A stretch of 64,000 nt of DNA from Bostrychus sinensis (taxonomy: Eukaryota; Chordata; Actinopteri; Gobiiformes; Eleotridae), in contig CM036252.1 of assembly GCA_020698575.1 (NCBI GenBank), forward strand, positions 2,434,915 through 2,498,914, written 5' to 3'. The position numbers and the translations under genes were made by a program. Positions 19,311 to 30,571 of the stretch are shown one piece after another (the first letter of the stretch is position 1; the number at the start of each line of letters is the position of its first letter). The notes beneath the pieces are model-generated. The model ran no database searches. It saw only the letters and a list, made by a program, of their open reading frames with translations, and was not told the DNA's origin.

Positions 19311-19781
19311 GCTTTATTTCTCGATTTTCATCACAGGCAGAGCAGCCAAATGGCAGAAAAAACTTTGTAAGAACACGAGGAGGGAAAGTAAAGCTGAGGG
19401 AGGGGTCACAACAGGGGTCAAATAGACCTGTGAGTGTTTACAACAGTGCTTTACTCCGAACTGTAGGGGGAGTTCTGTAGAGGAAACTGAGGCAAAACAG
19501 TGAAGAAACGAGCAAAGTTACTGAGTTCTGCTTTAAGGCATCAACAAAACAGTGATAGGACTGATACAAAACTGTTATTTCAGGGAATTGTTTAAAAGTG
19601 AAAGACTAAAGGAACCAAAGGATGGTCGGTCCGAGCCCCAGACCCTGAGCACACAAACCCCTCCACCGCGTTAAGGTGGCAGCCTGTCAGAGGGGAACAT
19701 GGCGACTGTGGCTCTTTGTGGGGATAAATCCATGCACTGTGGTGTGTCACATGGTGAATTAAAGCATGGAAAAGAGCTGTT

Positions 19782-22700
19782 TCAGGCCTGGAAGGTCTCT
19801 CCTAAGCCCGGGACACGCAAACCGCCTTCAGAAGATGTGACCGCGTTTTTAATATGTGGCATTAAAGCAACAATCAATGCAGCACATGCAAGAAACCCTA
19901 TCCCTGTCCCTGTTCCAATGTAACGTCTGGGTGAAGCTCCTGTATCCTTTACTCCTGTATTCTTCACAGCCTCTTCCTTTGTCTCTGTACCTGCGCTCTC
20001 CCCAATCATTTTTTCTAAAAGAGAAGAAGTTATTGTTAGTGGCAGAACCATCTCAAAACACTGAAAAGAAATCTCTGAATGTAAAATATCTCTCCACCTG
20101 CTCTTGGCTGTGTTTCCTCTGTCACCCTCAGACTAACGTTGTGTGAGACGGTCTGTTTTTCTCCTGAAGCTTTAACCACACACAGGAACGTCCCACTGTC
20201 GCTAGGCCTTACGTCCAACAGCGTCACGGTCAGGTCTCCGCTCTGCAGCTGAGGGTCCTGAAGCTCTACTCGGTTTGAGAAAGCCCGGTGCTGGTAATGA
20301 GGGTACAAGCGGCGTTCTCGATAAAACAGGAGGTACCCCTCTGGTCCGAGGTCTGGTCTTCTCCACTCCAGCATCTTCACCTCTTTAGCTTCTCGGAGCC
20401 GACACGGAAGGCTGCAGTTTTGTCCAGGCTGTGCAAAAACAGTTTCTCCATCTGCTGACACAAGAGAAGGAGATGCCTTTAAATGTCAGGTCTGTCAGGA
20501 GCGAGACTTGGCCAAGAGGCACTTCGGTAAATAGTGGAAATGAATATAGAATAGAATACATTTATTTTCATTGTACAGACAAAAACAGTACAATGAAATT
20601 AAAAATGCTGACTGTAAAGTGCTTAGGTATTCACTTTACATTCATAAACACACACAGTATACACAGTTAATATTAATAAGAGAAAAAGTTATGACTTCAT
20701 ATCAGCAGATTTTGCTGTGTTTAAAGGTTAATATTCTGGCCAAACTGAGCAGGATTCAACCAAAAGGCCCAGTTCTACAAAGGAGCAAAAGGTTGCGTTG
20801 GAGCCTCATTCCAATTTTAAGCCTCCTTACAAACAACTGGGAAAACATTCATTAAATAATAACATATGCATTATTTGGCAGCTTGCTAAAATAGTCAGCT
20901 CCCCAAACTGCCTTCCTCATGTAATTAAAAAAAAAAAAAACATAAAAATGTGATATATACATGTTTTTTACTATTTAAATGGCCTGTAAGGAGCGGCGCT
21001 CTGCTGGTTTAAATCGGTACTGCAGTCTAAATCAAAATAATGGTCTCTTTTCTGATTGGACGATCAGTGATGCAGTTTAAGAACCAAAACAAAACAAAAA
21101 AATGGCCAAAAAAACTTGGTCATTATGTAAAATGTATTTTTTATTGTTAATTGTGAATTTGGCTGTACCATTGTTATCAGTAAACTAATATTTGATTTAA
21201 ACATGTTTACATCATATCTTTGACACATGAGTCATTTTTATGAAATATAAAAAATATAAACTGCTCATGGCACTTTTAAATCTGAATTCCTGCTCTGAGT
21301 TGAATGAACTGCTGTTTTATTCTCTCAGTCTTGTTTTGTCGCTGTCAGACTGCCTGCTCTTCTTTTGTCCCACACACAGGCTTCAGACCCAGGGGCCCTT
21401 CACTGCTGCAGTTTCAGCACGGCTCCTGCTGCAGATGAGTTGGGGCCCCTTTAGGGACTCTGCCACAGTCTACCATTGCCGTTCCAAACTCTACCTTTCT
21501 GGGGGGCTCACTCTGTTTTGGGGCCCTAAGCATTTGCCTGCGTTGCCTGTTGGCCAGCAGCGCCCCTGCTAAAGTCAGTTTGTTAGAAGTTGGCTAATAT
21601 CAAAATGCAAATAAAAGCCACTGTAGATTATTAAAATACAGAGGAGAAAAACCTAAACACGAGCTGAGCATAAACCTGCTCTCCTCTGTCCTCTGTCCAT
21701 GGGAACATGCTGCAGTCACACTGCGCTTCAGGAAAACACAGTGTTTCACTGAAATCATGTGACACACTTCAGCCAATCACGAGCCACTGCACGAGACCGA
21801 GACTTTGAGCTTGAGCCGTTACATACATACTCACATCAGTGACAACACAGTAAAACATATTCATGTTTCAGTTTTATCTTTTGTAAACTGGGGAATTTGA
21901 TAAATAAAAGTCAAATAAAAACCTGGTTTTCCACAGTTAGTTATTAAAAGTATGTAGATATTTTTTGCATGTGAGACTACATTGGCCTCTTTGGAAATAA
22001 AAGACATTATTTTAAATGGAAACACTTTAGACAAAACACAGGGTTTAGGTCTAGTTCTGCTCCTGGGCTTTACCTGAAATAAAGAAAATGTCCAAACAAC
22101 ACAGGCAGGTGTTAAGTTTAATAAAGTTCATTTCAAACATGTCTACAATATTCAGATTTATTGTATACACATATAATGTCTCATTTTCATATGAAAACAT
22201 TAAATCACTCAAACTTTTCCCCCTATATTTATATCAGTGATGAACAGAAGTTTTACACTGAAATCTGTGAGTTTACAAAAAAATCCCTGTTCACCTGCAG
22301 CGTCAACAAAATCCATTTAAAAGCGAGTAACAACATTTTACTTTAGGAATTACATGGTATTTTTATTTTACAATAAAACTTTACAGTCTTTTGTAAAAGA
22401 GATTCTGAATCTCAGTGGCACTTCCTGGTTAAATAAAGGTATAAATAAAAAACTATAAAATAAACTTTACAGTAATAATAATAATAATAATAATTAGATT
22501 TATTGGGCTTCACAAGCTTCTCAGAGTCTCTTCACAGTCCATTCCTCCTCTGTGGTGGTGAAATACTTGTGTACCACAGCCGCCCCGGGGCAGACTGACG
22601 GAGGCGTGGCTGCCAGCACCTCCATAAGTAACTTGAAACTCGGAGTGAGGTGCAGACAAATGCAAACAGCCCATGACTGCAGTGCATGACAGTACACGAC

Positions 22701-23083
22701 ATGCTTTGTTTATCAGCTGTAACCTGAGCTCTGACTCCGCCTCCTCTGCACTTCCCTCTTTTCACATCAAACAACCTCAAGTTCAAACTCACACCTCACA
22801 CGCACGCAAGGGAAACGTCTATTTAGTGTAAAATATCACACTAACTCCTCACTAACTCTTTCCTAGCATTCTACCAATAACCTAGCCTACTTCTATGTAA
22901 CAGCTGGGAGCAAACTAAGAAAGAAAAACAAGTTTTAAAAATGAAAGTGTCTGATAGAAACCTGGACTTAAACTTGACAACAGCCCAAAGTCAAGTCTTG
23001 TACAAACCAGCTCAGAAATGCTCACCTGAAAGGTCAGAGGTCACAAGTACAGCCCACAGAAGAATTATGAAAAAACTTTCCAT
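19782..23083 (-). CDS. Single V-set immunoglobulin transmembrane protein
   Basis: Three phase-1 exons. Exon 1 (23083-23026) is the signal peptide MESFFIILLWAVLVTSDLS, then a GTGAGC donor. Exon 2 (20454-20098) is one V-set domain with Cys37, Trp50 (LEWRRPDL), Asp105-Ser-Gly and Cys111 (SDSGTFLC). Exon 3 (20014-19782) is a stalk, a membrane helix at about residues 170-190 and a 25-residue tail with stop at 19784-19782. The product is 215 residues. The domain looks most like teleost B7/butyrophilin-type V domains, which act as cell-surface ligands or adhesion molecules. No ITIM, and no charged residue within the membrane helix, so signalling through its own tail is unlikely. It lies inverted between genes A and B. 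Family assignment is by resemblance. Confidence 0.75.
20538..20640. repeat. LINE/SINE 3' tail fragment
   Basis: Contains agaatacatttattttcatt then gtacaatgaaatt, the tail motif of a common fish retroposon type. It lies in the first intron of the minus-strand V-set gene, beside its second exon. Confidence 0.5.
20990..21205. mobile_element. MITE-like repeat, inverted copy of 16823-17040
   Basis: Carries atggtctcttttctgattgg and the flanking block in opposite orientation to 16823-17040. It lies in the 2.6-kb intron of the V-set gene. The right-hand part, to about 21280, is shared with 58848-58955. Confidence 0.55.
22470..22620 (-). repeat. SINE/LINE tail copy with (AAT)n
   Basis: An AAT run, then tagatttattgggcttcaca and a ggtggtgaaatacttgtgta block. 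It is a reverse-orientation relative of 12815-12983 and lies within the V-set gene intron. Confidence 0.5.
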
Positions 23084-23089
23084 GGCTCT

Positions 23090-24310
23090 GAAGTCGTCAG
23101 ACTGACAGGAAAACCGGAATGAACTGGTTGAGATGGAAATCAGACACTAAACAGGAGGCAGGAGGAGGAGGAGGAACACTGTATACACAACATTCTTTAT
23201 ACGCCTTTTACAGAAACAGGGAAATGAAAGCAGAGGCTGTTTATTGTGAAATAAAAAGTCATGTTTGAGAGTTAAAAAGAGTTCAAACTAAAGACACAGG
23301 TACAAACAAAATGCAATAATGATACAGTTATTCACAAAATAATAAAAAGATTACACAAGTATTCTTTTTGCCAATTTGCTGATTTAAATGTCTAAAGTTG
23401 AAAAATGTCATCTTGGTAAATGCATGCTTTCTGACTCACTGGCGAATCCAGGAGAAGCCACGCAAAGCCTGGACTGGGACGGTGAGGAGAGGGAGCACTG
23501 GGCCAATCAGAGAGAGGCAGAGGCGGGACACAGGCGCGGGCAGCCAATCACTGTCAAAAGCTTGTGCGTCTGTGTTTAAATCTGCGCAGAGGAATGACAG
23601 GGAAGTGCTCAGTCCTTACACACACAAAAGACTTTGGGGACGCCACAGCTGAGCACTTTTGGAGCATGCTCCAGAGTGTGTCACGTGATCAAATACTGCA
23701 TTTGAAAAACATGCAGCTTTAATAATAAATCAACTGTTTACGCATGGAAAGGAGTCAGACAGCAGAACATGAAGATGTTTTTGTAAGTATCAGCGTTTTG
23801 GTATGAAAACAAAATAAAGATCTTGCAACAATGCTTTGAAAATATGTCATATTAAACAAAAGCATTATGTAGAAGCAGAATCCATTCCTATAACAAAATG
23901 TGCATCAAAATAAGTTAAATAAAAAAATGTAATGATCAGAAACAGCAAAAACTGTTAGTTTTAATAATGACTTTTATCCTGTTATTTACTGCAGTGTGGG
24001 CCACTATTATTTTCTCTTGTGAGTACTTTTATATCATATTTAAGTTTGTCTTAAATGTTAACTAAAGTGTGCAAAAAATGTAAGTGATTGCAATGCATTG
24101 TGGGCAATCTGCAGCGAGGTGAGGTTGCGGAGGATCCACAGGTGAGTCCTTCATACCTGAGCTGAGGAGGAGACGAGCTCCAGAGGACGTGAGGGATTTA
24201 AGCAACTGGCACAGCACCGAGCTGAGGACATGGAGGGTTCAGCCGCAAAGGATCCTGGGAAATAAAAAACACTCACAGACTTCAGTTACACCCACAATAG
24301 ACTTTGATAT
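23090..24310. other. Upstream region of the V-set gene, no gene seen
   Basis: Short open frames around 23388-23650 show no splice framing and no recognisable domain. The stretch presumably contains the promoter of the minus-strand V-set gene, but I see no convincing TATA or initiator element. Confidence 0.4.
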
Positions 24311-24315
24311 GAGAG

Positions 24316-26000
24316 GCCCGCCCACAGAGGAGAGAGTCCCGCCCACAGAGGAGAGAGTCCCGCCCACAGAGGGGAGAGTTCCGCCCACAGAGAGGAGAGT
24401 CCCGCCCACAGAGGAGAGAGTCCCGCCCACAGAGGAGAGAGTCCTGCACACAGAGGAGAGAGTCCCGCCCACAGAGGAGAGAGTCCCGCCCACAGAGGAG
24501 AGAGTCCTGAACACAGAGGAGAGAGTCCTGCACACAGAGGAGAGCGTCCCGCCCACAGAGGAGAGAGTCCCGCCCACAGAGGAGAGAGTCCCGCCCACAG
24601 AGGAGAGAGTCCTGCACACAGAAGGGCGAGTCCCACCCACAGAGGAGAGAGTCCTGCACACAGAAGGGAGAGTCCCGCCCACAGAGGAGAGAGTCCCGCC
24701 CACAGAGGAGAGAGTCCTGCACACAGAGGAGAGAGTCCTGCACACAGAAGGGAGAGTCCCGCCCACAGAGGAGAGAGTCCTGCACACAGAGGAGAGAGTC
24801 CCGCCCACAGAGGAGAGAGTCCTGCACACAGAAGGGCGAGTCCCGCCCACAGAGGAGAGAGTCCTGCACACAGAAGGGAGAGTCCCGCCCACAGAGGAGA
24901 GAGTCCCGCCCACAGAGGAGAGAGTCCTGCACACAGAGGAGAGAGTCCCGCCCACAGAGGAGAGAGTCCTGCACACAGAAGGGCGAGTCCCGCCCACAGA
25001 GGAGAGAGTCCCGCCCACAGAGGAGAGAGTCCTGCACACAGAGGAGAGAGTCCCGCCCACAGAGGAGAGAGTCCCGCCCACAGAGGAGAGAGTCCTGCAC
25101 ACAGAAGGGCGAGTCCCGCCCACAGAGGAGAGAGTCCTGCACACAGAAGGGAGAGTCCCGCCCACAGAGGAGAGAGTCCCGCCCACAGAGGAGAGAGTCC
25201 TGCACACAGAGGGGAGAGTCCTGCACACAGAGGAGAGAGTCCCGCCCACAGAGGAGAGAGTCCTGCACACAGAGGAGAGAGTCCCGCCCACAGAGGAGAG
25301 AGTCCCGCCCACAGAGGAGAGAGTCCTGCACACAGAGGAGAGAGTCCCGCCCACAGAGGAGAGAGCCCTGCACACAGAGGAGAGAGTCCCGCCCACAGAG
25401 GAGAGAGTCCTGCACACAGAGGAGAGAGTCCTGCACACAGAGGAGAGAGTCCTGCACACAGAGGAGAGAGTCCTGCACACAGAGGGGAGAGTCCTGCACA
25501 CAGAGGAGAGAGTCCCGCCCACAGAGGAGAGAGTCCCGCCCACAGAGGAGAGAGTCCTGCACACAGAAGGGCGAGTCCCGCCCACAGAGGAGAGAGTCCT
25601 GCACACAGAAGGGAGAGTCCCGCCCACAGAGGAGAGAGTCCCGCCCACAGAGGAGAGAGTCCTGCACACAGAGGAGAGAGTCCCGCCCACAGAGGAGAGA
25701 GTCCTGCACACAGAGGAGAGAGTCCTGCACACAGAGGAGAGAGTCCCGCCCACAGAGGGGAGAGTCCTGCACACAGAGGAGAGAGTCCCGCCCACAGAGG
25801 AGAGAGTCCCGCCCACAGAGGAGAGAGTCCTGCACACAGAGGAGAGAGTCCTGCACACAGAGGAGAGAGTCCCGCCCACAGAGGAGAGAGTCCCGCCCAC
25901 AGAGGAGAGAGTCCTGCACACAGAAGGGCGAGTCCCGCCCACAGAGGAGAGAGTCCTGCCCACAGAGGAGAGAGACCTGCCCACAGAGGGGAGAGTCCTG
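24316..26000. repeat. 21-bp minisatellite, about 80 copies, open in several frames
   Basis: Units built on cccgcccacagagg (coding VPP) or cctgcacacagagg (coding VLH), each followed by a short agagagt-type spacer. Reading plus gives 7-residue repeats VPPTEER/VLHTEER from an ATG at 24309 to a stop at 26132. Three reverse frames are also open through the array. The VPP and VLH units alternate irregularly with recurring blocks of about six units, suggesting higher-order duplication. An AATAAA lies at 26132-26137. There is no splice framing, signal peptide or domain, so I treat it as satellite rather than a gene. Confidence 0.9.
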
Positions 26001-26690
26001 CACACAGACAACATAGTTTCAAAGTATGCTGTTGTGCATTCGTGGTGCAGCGCCGCACTTCTGAGCCCTCACCTGCAGAGGGCGCTATCGTCTACTGCCT
26101 CCAGACTCCAGTCTCCTCTGAGCCACAGCTGAATAAAGTCTGGAGGATGTGACCTGAGAGGAGACTCTCTGAGTTTGTGTACTGAACAGTGGGGACTGGA
26201 CAGAGCATGAAATGGCTAATAAGCACGGCTTTTAGCAGCATGAGGCTAACAGATAAATGAGCTTTGTAATGGCCACAAGATTATCTAAACGAGTATTTTA
26301 TAAAGATCCAATGAAGAGCGTTTTCAGCTCTGGAGGAGGATTACTCAAACGTGTGAATGAGACAGAATACAACTTCAGGTCTGTTTCTGAGGAGGAGACA
26401 ACATTATAACAGGGTTAACAGAGACGAACAATTAGGTTAGCAGAATATACTGCCTTTGGTAAATTAAAATCACAAAATAAAACAATTATTAAACACCCAG
26501 ACATCCACAATTTAGATTCTCAAAAGTGACAAAATGACTTTTTTCACTGACAGCAGACCACTCTGACCTGTGGGGCGATGGGGACATGTATGATTGTATT
26601 TTGTATAGTTTTCCTGTAAATGTGTGATATCTGTGTGGTATACGTCTGCGCAGAGACACAGCTTCCTGTTCTGGTGAAGTGTGAGGTCAC

Positions 26691-26716
26691 AGCTCACAGG
26701 AAGAAGGAGGGCTCTG
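26691..26716 (+). promoter_or_regulatory. Conserved 5' flank of gene B with an ETS-type core
   Basis: The block agctcacaggaaga then ggagggctctg sits just before the gene B start and matches 3235-3260 of gene A, with the same GGAA core. An upstream in-frame ATG at 26717 would add ten residues (MIWPQTHTTV). The start at 26747 is preferred because it matches the gene A leader. Confidence 0.35.
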
Positions 26717-26746
26717 ATGATATGGCCTCAAACACACACAACAGTG

Positions 26747-29700
26747 ATGGCTCTGCTGCGATGGCTGCTCCGTAAGTACTGTCTTTTCTGTATACTCTCT
26801 CTCAGTACTGCACGGATGGTAGGTCTTCATGTTTAAAAGTACCACAGGCTGAGGAAGTACTCACATTCTGTACTTAGTAATTCTACTGCTACTGCAAGAT
26901 AGAAACAGTACTGAACATAAGCTTTGATACTTTTGAAAGCCCTTTTTGCAATTACACAGCAAAATGTATTACTACTACATTACTACTGTTATTTCTACTG
27001 CTACTACTTCTAGTACTACCATGATTACTACACATACTAACACCATTACTGCTGCTGCATCTCCCACTGCAAACCTGATGTATCTGACTGTCCTCAAAAA
27101 TCCCTACTTATTTTGAGAACATACTTTAAAGCTTCAGAAAATGTCCTCACAAAGTACATTTTCTCAGTGTAATGTACTTCAGTACTTTTATTGAATAAAA
27201 GTACTTAGGTACATTCTAGCTCTGACAGTAACGCGCCCACTTGCCAGCTGCTAATACTGCGTTGTTGGTGGTGGGTAAATAAAAAAATGTGGAAACTAAA
27301 ATTACTTTTAACTACTGGCCTGTAATGTTTACCGTTACTCATGGGTACTGTAGACCAAAGGCTGGAGGTCGTAGGTCGTAGGCTAAACATAATCCAGATG
27401 GTGAGGCCAGGCTAACACAGCTCCAGCCTAGAGTCTGGTTTACCGTGCAGCATTGCTTCATTAAAGTTTGCATTCTTTGAAATATCGAGTGAAAAATGAT
27501 ATTTGTACTGCTGTGCCTCATATAAACGCTGCTAGCCTGTTCACTCAGACCCAGTCTTTATTTTGAGTGAAATAGGTAAGTAATCTCTTCTCTATTTCCA
27601 GTTCTTATTGGGTTAAATGTAAGTGGCCCATTAGGAGGAGTCTTTCCAAAAAACTGTGGTGGATGTACAGTGAACATTACCTCACTGTGATGTATCTCTC
27701 CTCAGTGCTGACCACAGTGTCCAGCTCTACTACTGTGTCAGTAAACACCTTAGCTCTACTACTGTGTCAGTAAACACCTTAGCTCTACTATTGTGTCAGT
27801 AAACACCTTAGCTCTACTACTGTGTCAGTAAACACCTTAGCTCTACTACTGTGTCAGTAAACACCTTAGCTCTACTACTGTGTCAGTAAACACCTTAGCT
27901 CTACTACTGTGTCAGTAAACACCTTAGCTCTACTACTGTGTCAGTAAACACCTTAGCTCTACTATTGTGTCAGTAAACACCTTAGCTCTACTATTGTGTC
28001 AGTAAACACCTTAGCTCTACTATTGTGTCAGTAAACACCTTAGCTCTACTACTGTGTCAGTAAACACCTTAGCTCTATTACTGTGTCAGTAAACACCTTA
28101 GCTCTATTACTGTGTAGTAAACACCTTAGCTCTACTACTGTGTCAGTAAACACCTTAGCTCTACTACTGTGTCAGTAAACACCTTAGCTCTATTACTGTG
28201 TCAGTAAACACCTTAGCTCTACTATTGTGTCAGTAAACACCTTAGCTCTACTACTGTGTCAGTAAACACCTTAGCTCTACAACTGTGTCAGTAAACACCT
28301 TAGCTCTACTATTGTGTCAGTAAACACCTTAGCTCTACTACTGAGTCAGTAAACACCTTAGCTCTACTACTGTGTCAGTAAACACCTTAGCTCTACAACT
28401 GTGTCAGTAAACACCTTAGCTCTACTACTGTGTCAGTAAACACCTTAGCTCTACAACTGTGTCAGTAAACACCTTAGCTCTACTACTGTGTCAGTAAACA
28501 CCTTAGCTCTACTATTGTGTCAGTAAACACCTTAGCTCTACTATTGTGACAGTAAACACCTGAACTGCATTATTGCTTACTCTCACTTTTTTTTTTTTTT
28601 TTTTGGCCAAATTTACAGGCAGCTTGGTGAAAAAAAAGTTTTAATACAAAAAGAAGAACATTTATTAATTTATTTTTAATGTTTAAATGGAGCCAGTCAG
28701 TAACAGAAATGTCTGTTTTCTCTTTTGTCTCCTCAGTGAGAGTGGACCCAGACCAGTCCCAGTTCTTCAGCGGAGACTCTGTGTCTCTGAGCTGTGAGGA
28801 CAGTTCTGGAAACTGGACTGTGAGGAGGAACACGTCTAAAGAGAACAGGACTCAGTGTGGAGGGGACTGGGGGGAAATGAAGCAGCCTAAATGTGTCATT
28901 GATGGACTTACCCATTCAGACAGTGGGACGTACTGGTGTGAGTCCAGAGAGGAACAGACCTCAGACTCTGTCAACATCACTGTCAAAGGTGAGACTCATG
29001 TTAGCATCACTGAGCTAATGTTAGCATCACTGAGCTAATGTTAGCATCACTGAGTTAATGTTAGCATCACTGAGTTAATGTTAGCATCACTGAGCTAATG
29101 TTAGCATCACTGAGTTAATGTTAGCATCACTGAGCTAATGTTAGCATCACTGAGCTAATGTTAGCATCACTGAGCTAATGTTAGCATCACTGAGCTAATG
29201 TTAGCTTCACTGAGCTAATGTTAGCTTTAGTGCTGACTCCTCCCTTTGTCCTAATATGGTCTCTTCCTGTCCCTCCCCAGACAGAGGAGTGGTCCTGCAG
29301 GTCCCAGTCCTCCCTGTGACAGAGGGACAAACTGTCTCTCTGTCCTGTAAACATCACACTTCCTCCAACTTCACAGCTCGTTTCTTCCGAGATGGAAAGA
29401 ACATTTTGGAGGAGCCTACAGGTCACATGACCCTCCAGCAGGTGTCAGCGTCTGATGAAGGACTGTATCAGTGTGAGATCAGAGGAGAGACCTCAGAGTC
29501 CAGCAGGCTCACAGTTAGACCAGGTAAGGACTGGACTAGACCTGGGTTAGACCTGGACTAGACCTGGTTTTCTAATCTTATTTGTTCTCTTTTAGTTAAA
29601 ACCAGCCCTGCTCCTCCTGTGTCCCCCTCTCCTCGGTCTCCTCGGTCTCCTCAGTCTCTGGTTCTGATGGGGTCCATCATTGGGTCGGTCCTTCTGGTCC

Positions 29701-30491
29701 TTCTGGTCCTTCTGGTCCTGGTGGTGAGACGATGTCAAAGACAGAGGACAGGTTAGTGAGGACACAGTGCGGTTGTGTGTCAGTGACTGTTTCCTCAGAG
29801 CTGAAGTGTCAAACAGAAAACCTGTGGTTTAGGTTCACACTTTCAGCTCAGACCCAGCTCAGAGTCACACCTCTGTAAAAACTCACAACTCTTTGTTTAA
29901 ATGTTCACACCTCTCTGTAAATTATGTCAGACTGCACCTTCAACCAAAATGTCTCTCAAACTGAAGAAAAAGAGAGGTCATTAAAATGTGTGGGCTACAG
30001 AGAGGTCACATGATCATTACAACATGGCTGCCAGAGATAATGCAGAGTTGTTAATATTTTCTCACATTTTCTTTTTGTCCCAGGCTGTAAACGTGTCTCA
30101 GGTCCAGAGGGAGGCGGGGCCAAGGACGTCACCTACAGCGACCTATTACATCATCAGCAGAGACGGCCAATCAGACGCAGCCCAGGTCAGAGTCTGCTTC
30201 ATCAAATCTCTGCTCTCACTTCATATGTTTATGTTATTCCCATCTGTAAGAGACAGTTGTATTAATCTTTGGTAGAAGTAATAGATTCAGCCATTTTGTT
30301 TCTAACCAGAGGAGCAGATGTTTACTCTACAGCAGAACAAAAACTCTGACCACAAACTGAGTTCCACCTGAGAGTGGAACAAACTGTGGTTTTTCATGAG
30401 CATCAGTCCGAGTTTGGTCTGAGTTTGAGGTTAACACTTGTTTTTATTTCTGATCTGAACAACAACTGCTGCAGGTTTCAGTCTCCACTGA

Positions 30492-30571
<80 letters not shown>

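Noticed and set aside
24239..26058. Three reverse-strand and one forward open frame of 570-650 residues
   Set aside because: They follow from a stop-free 21-bp repeat; no leader, domain or splice structure supports a protein.
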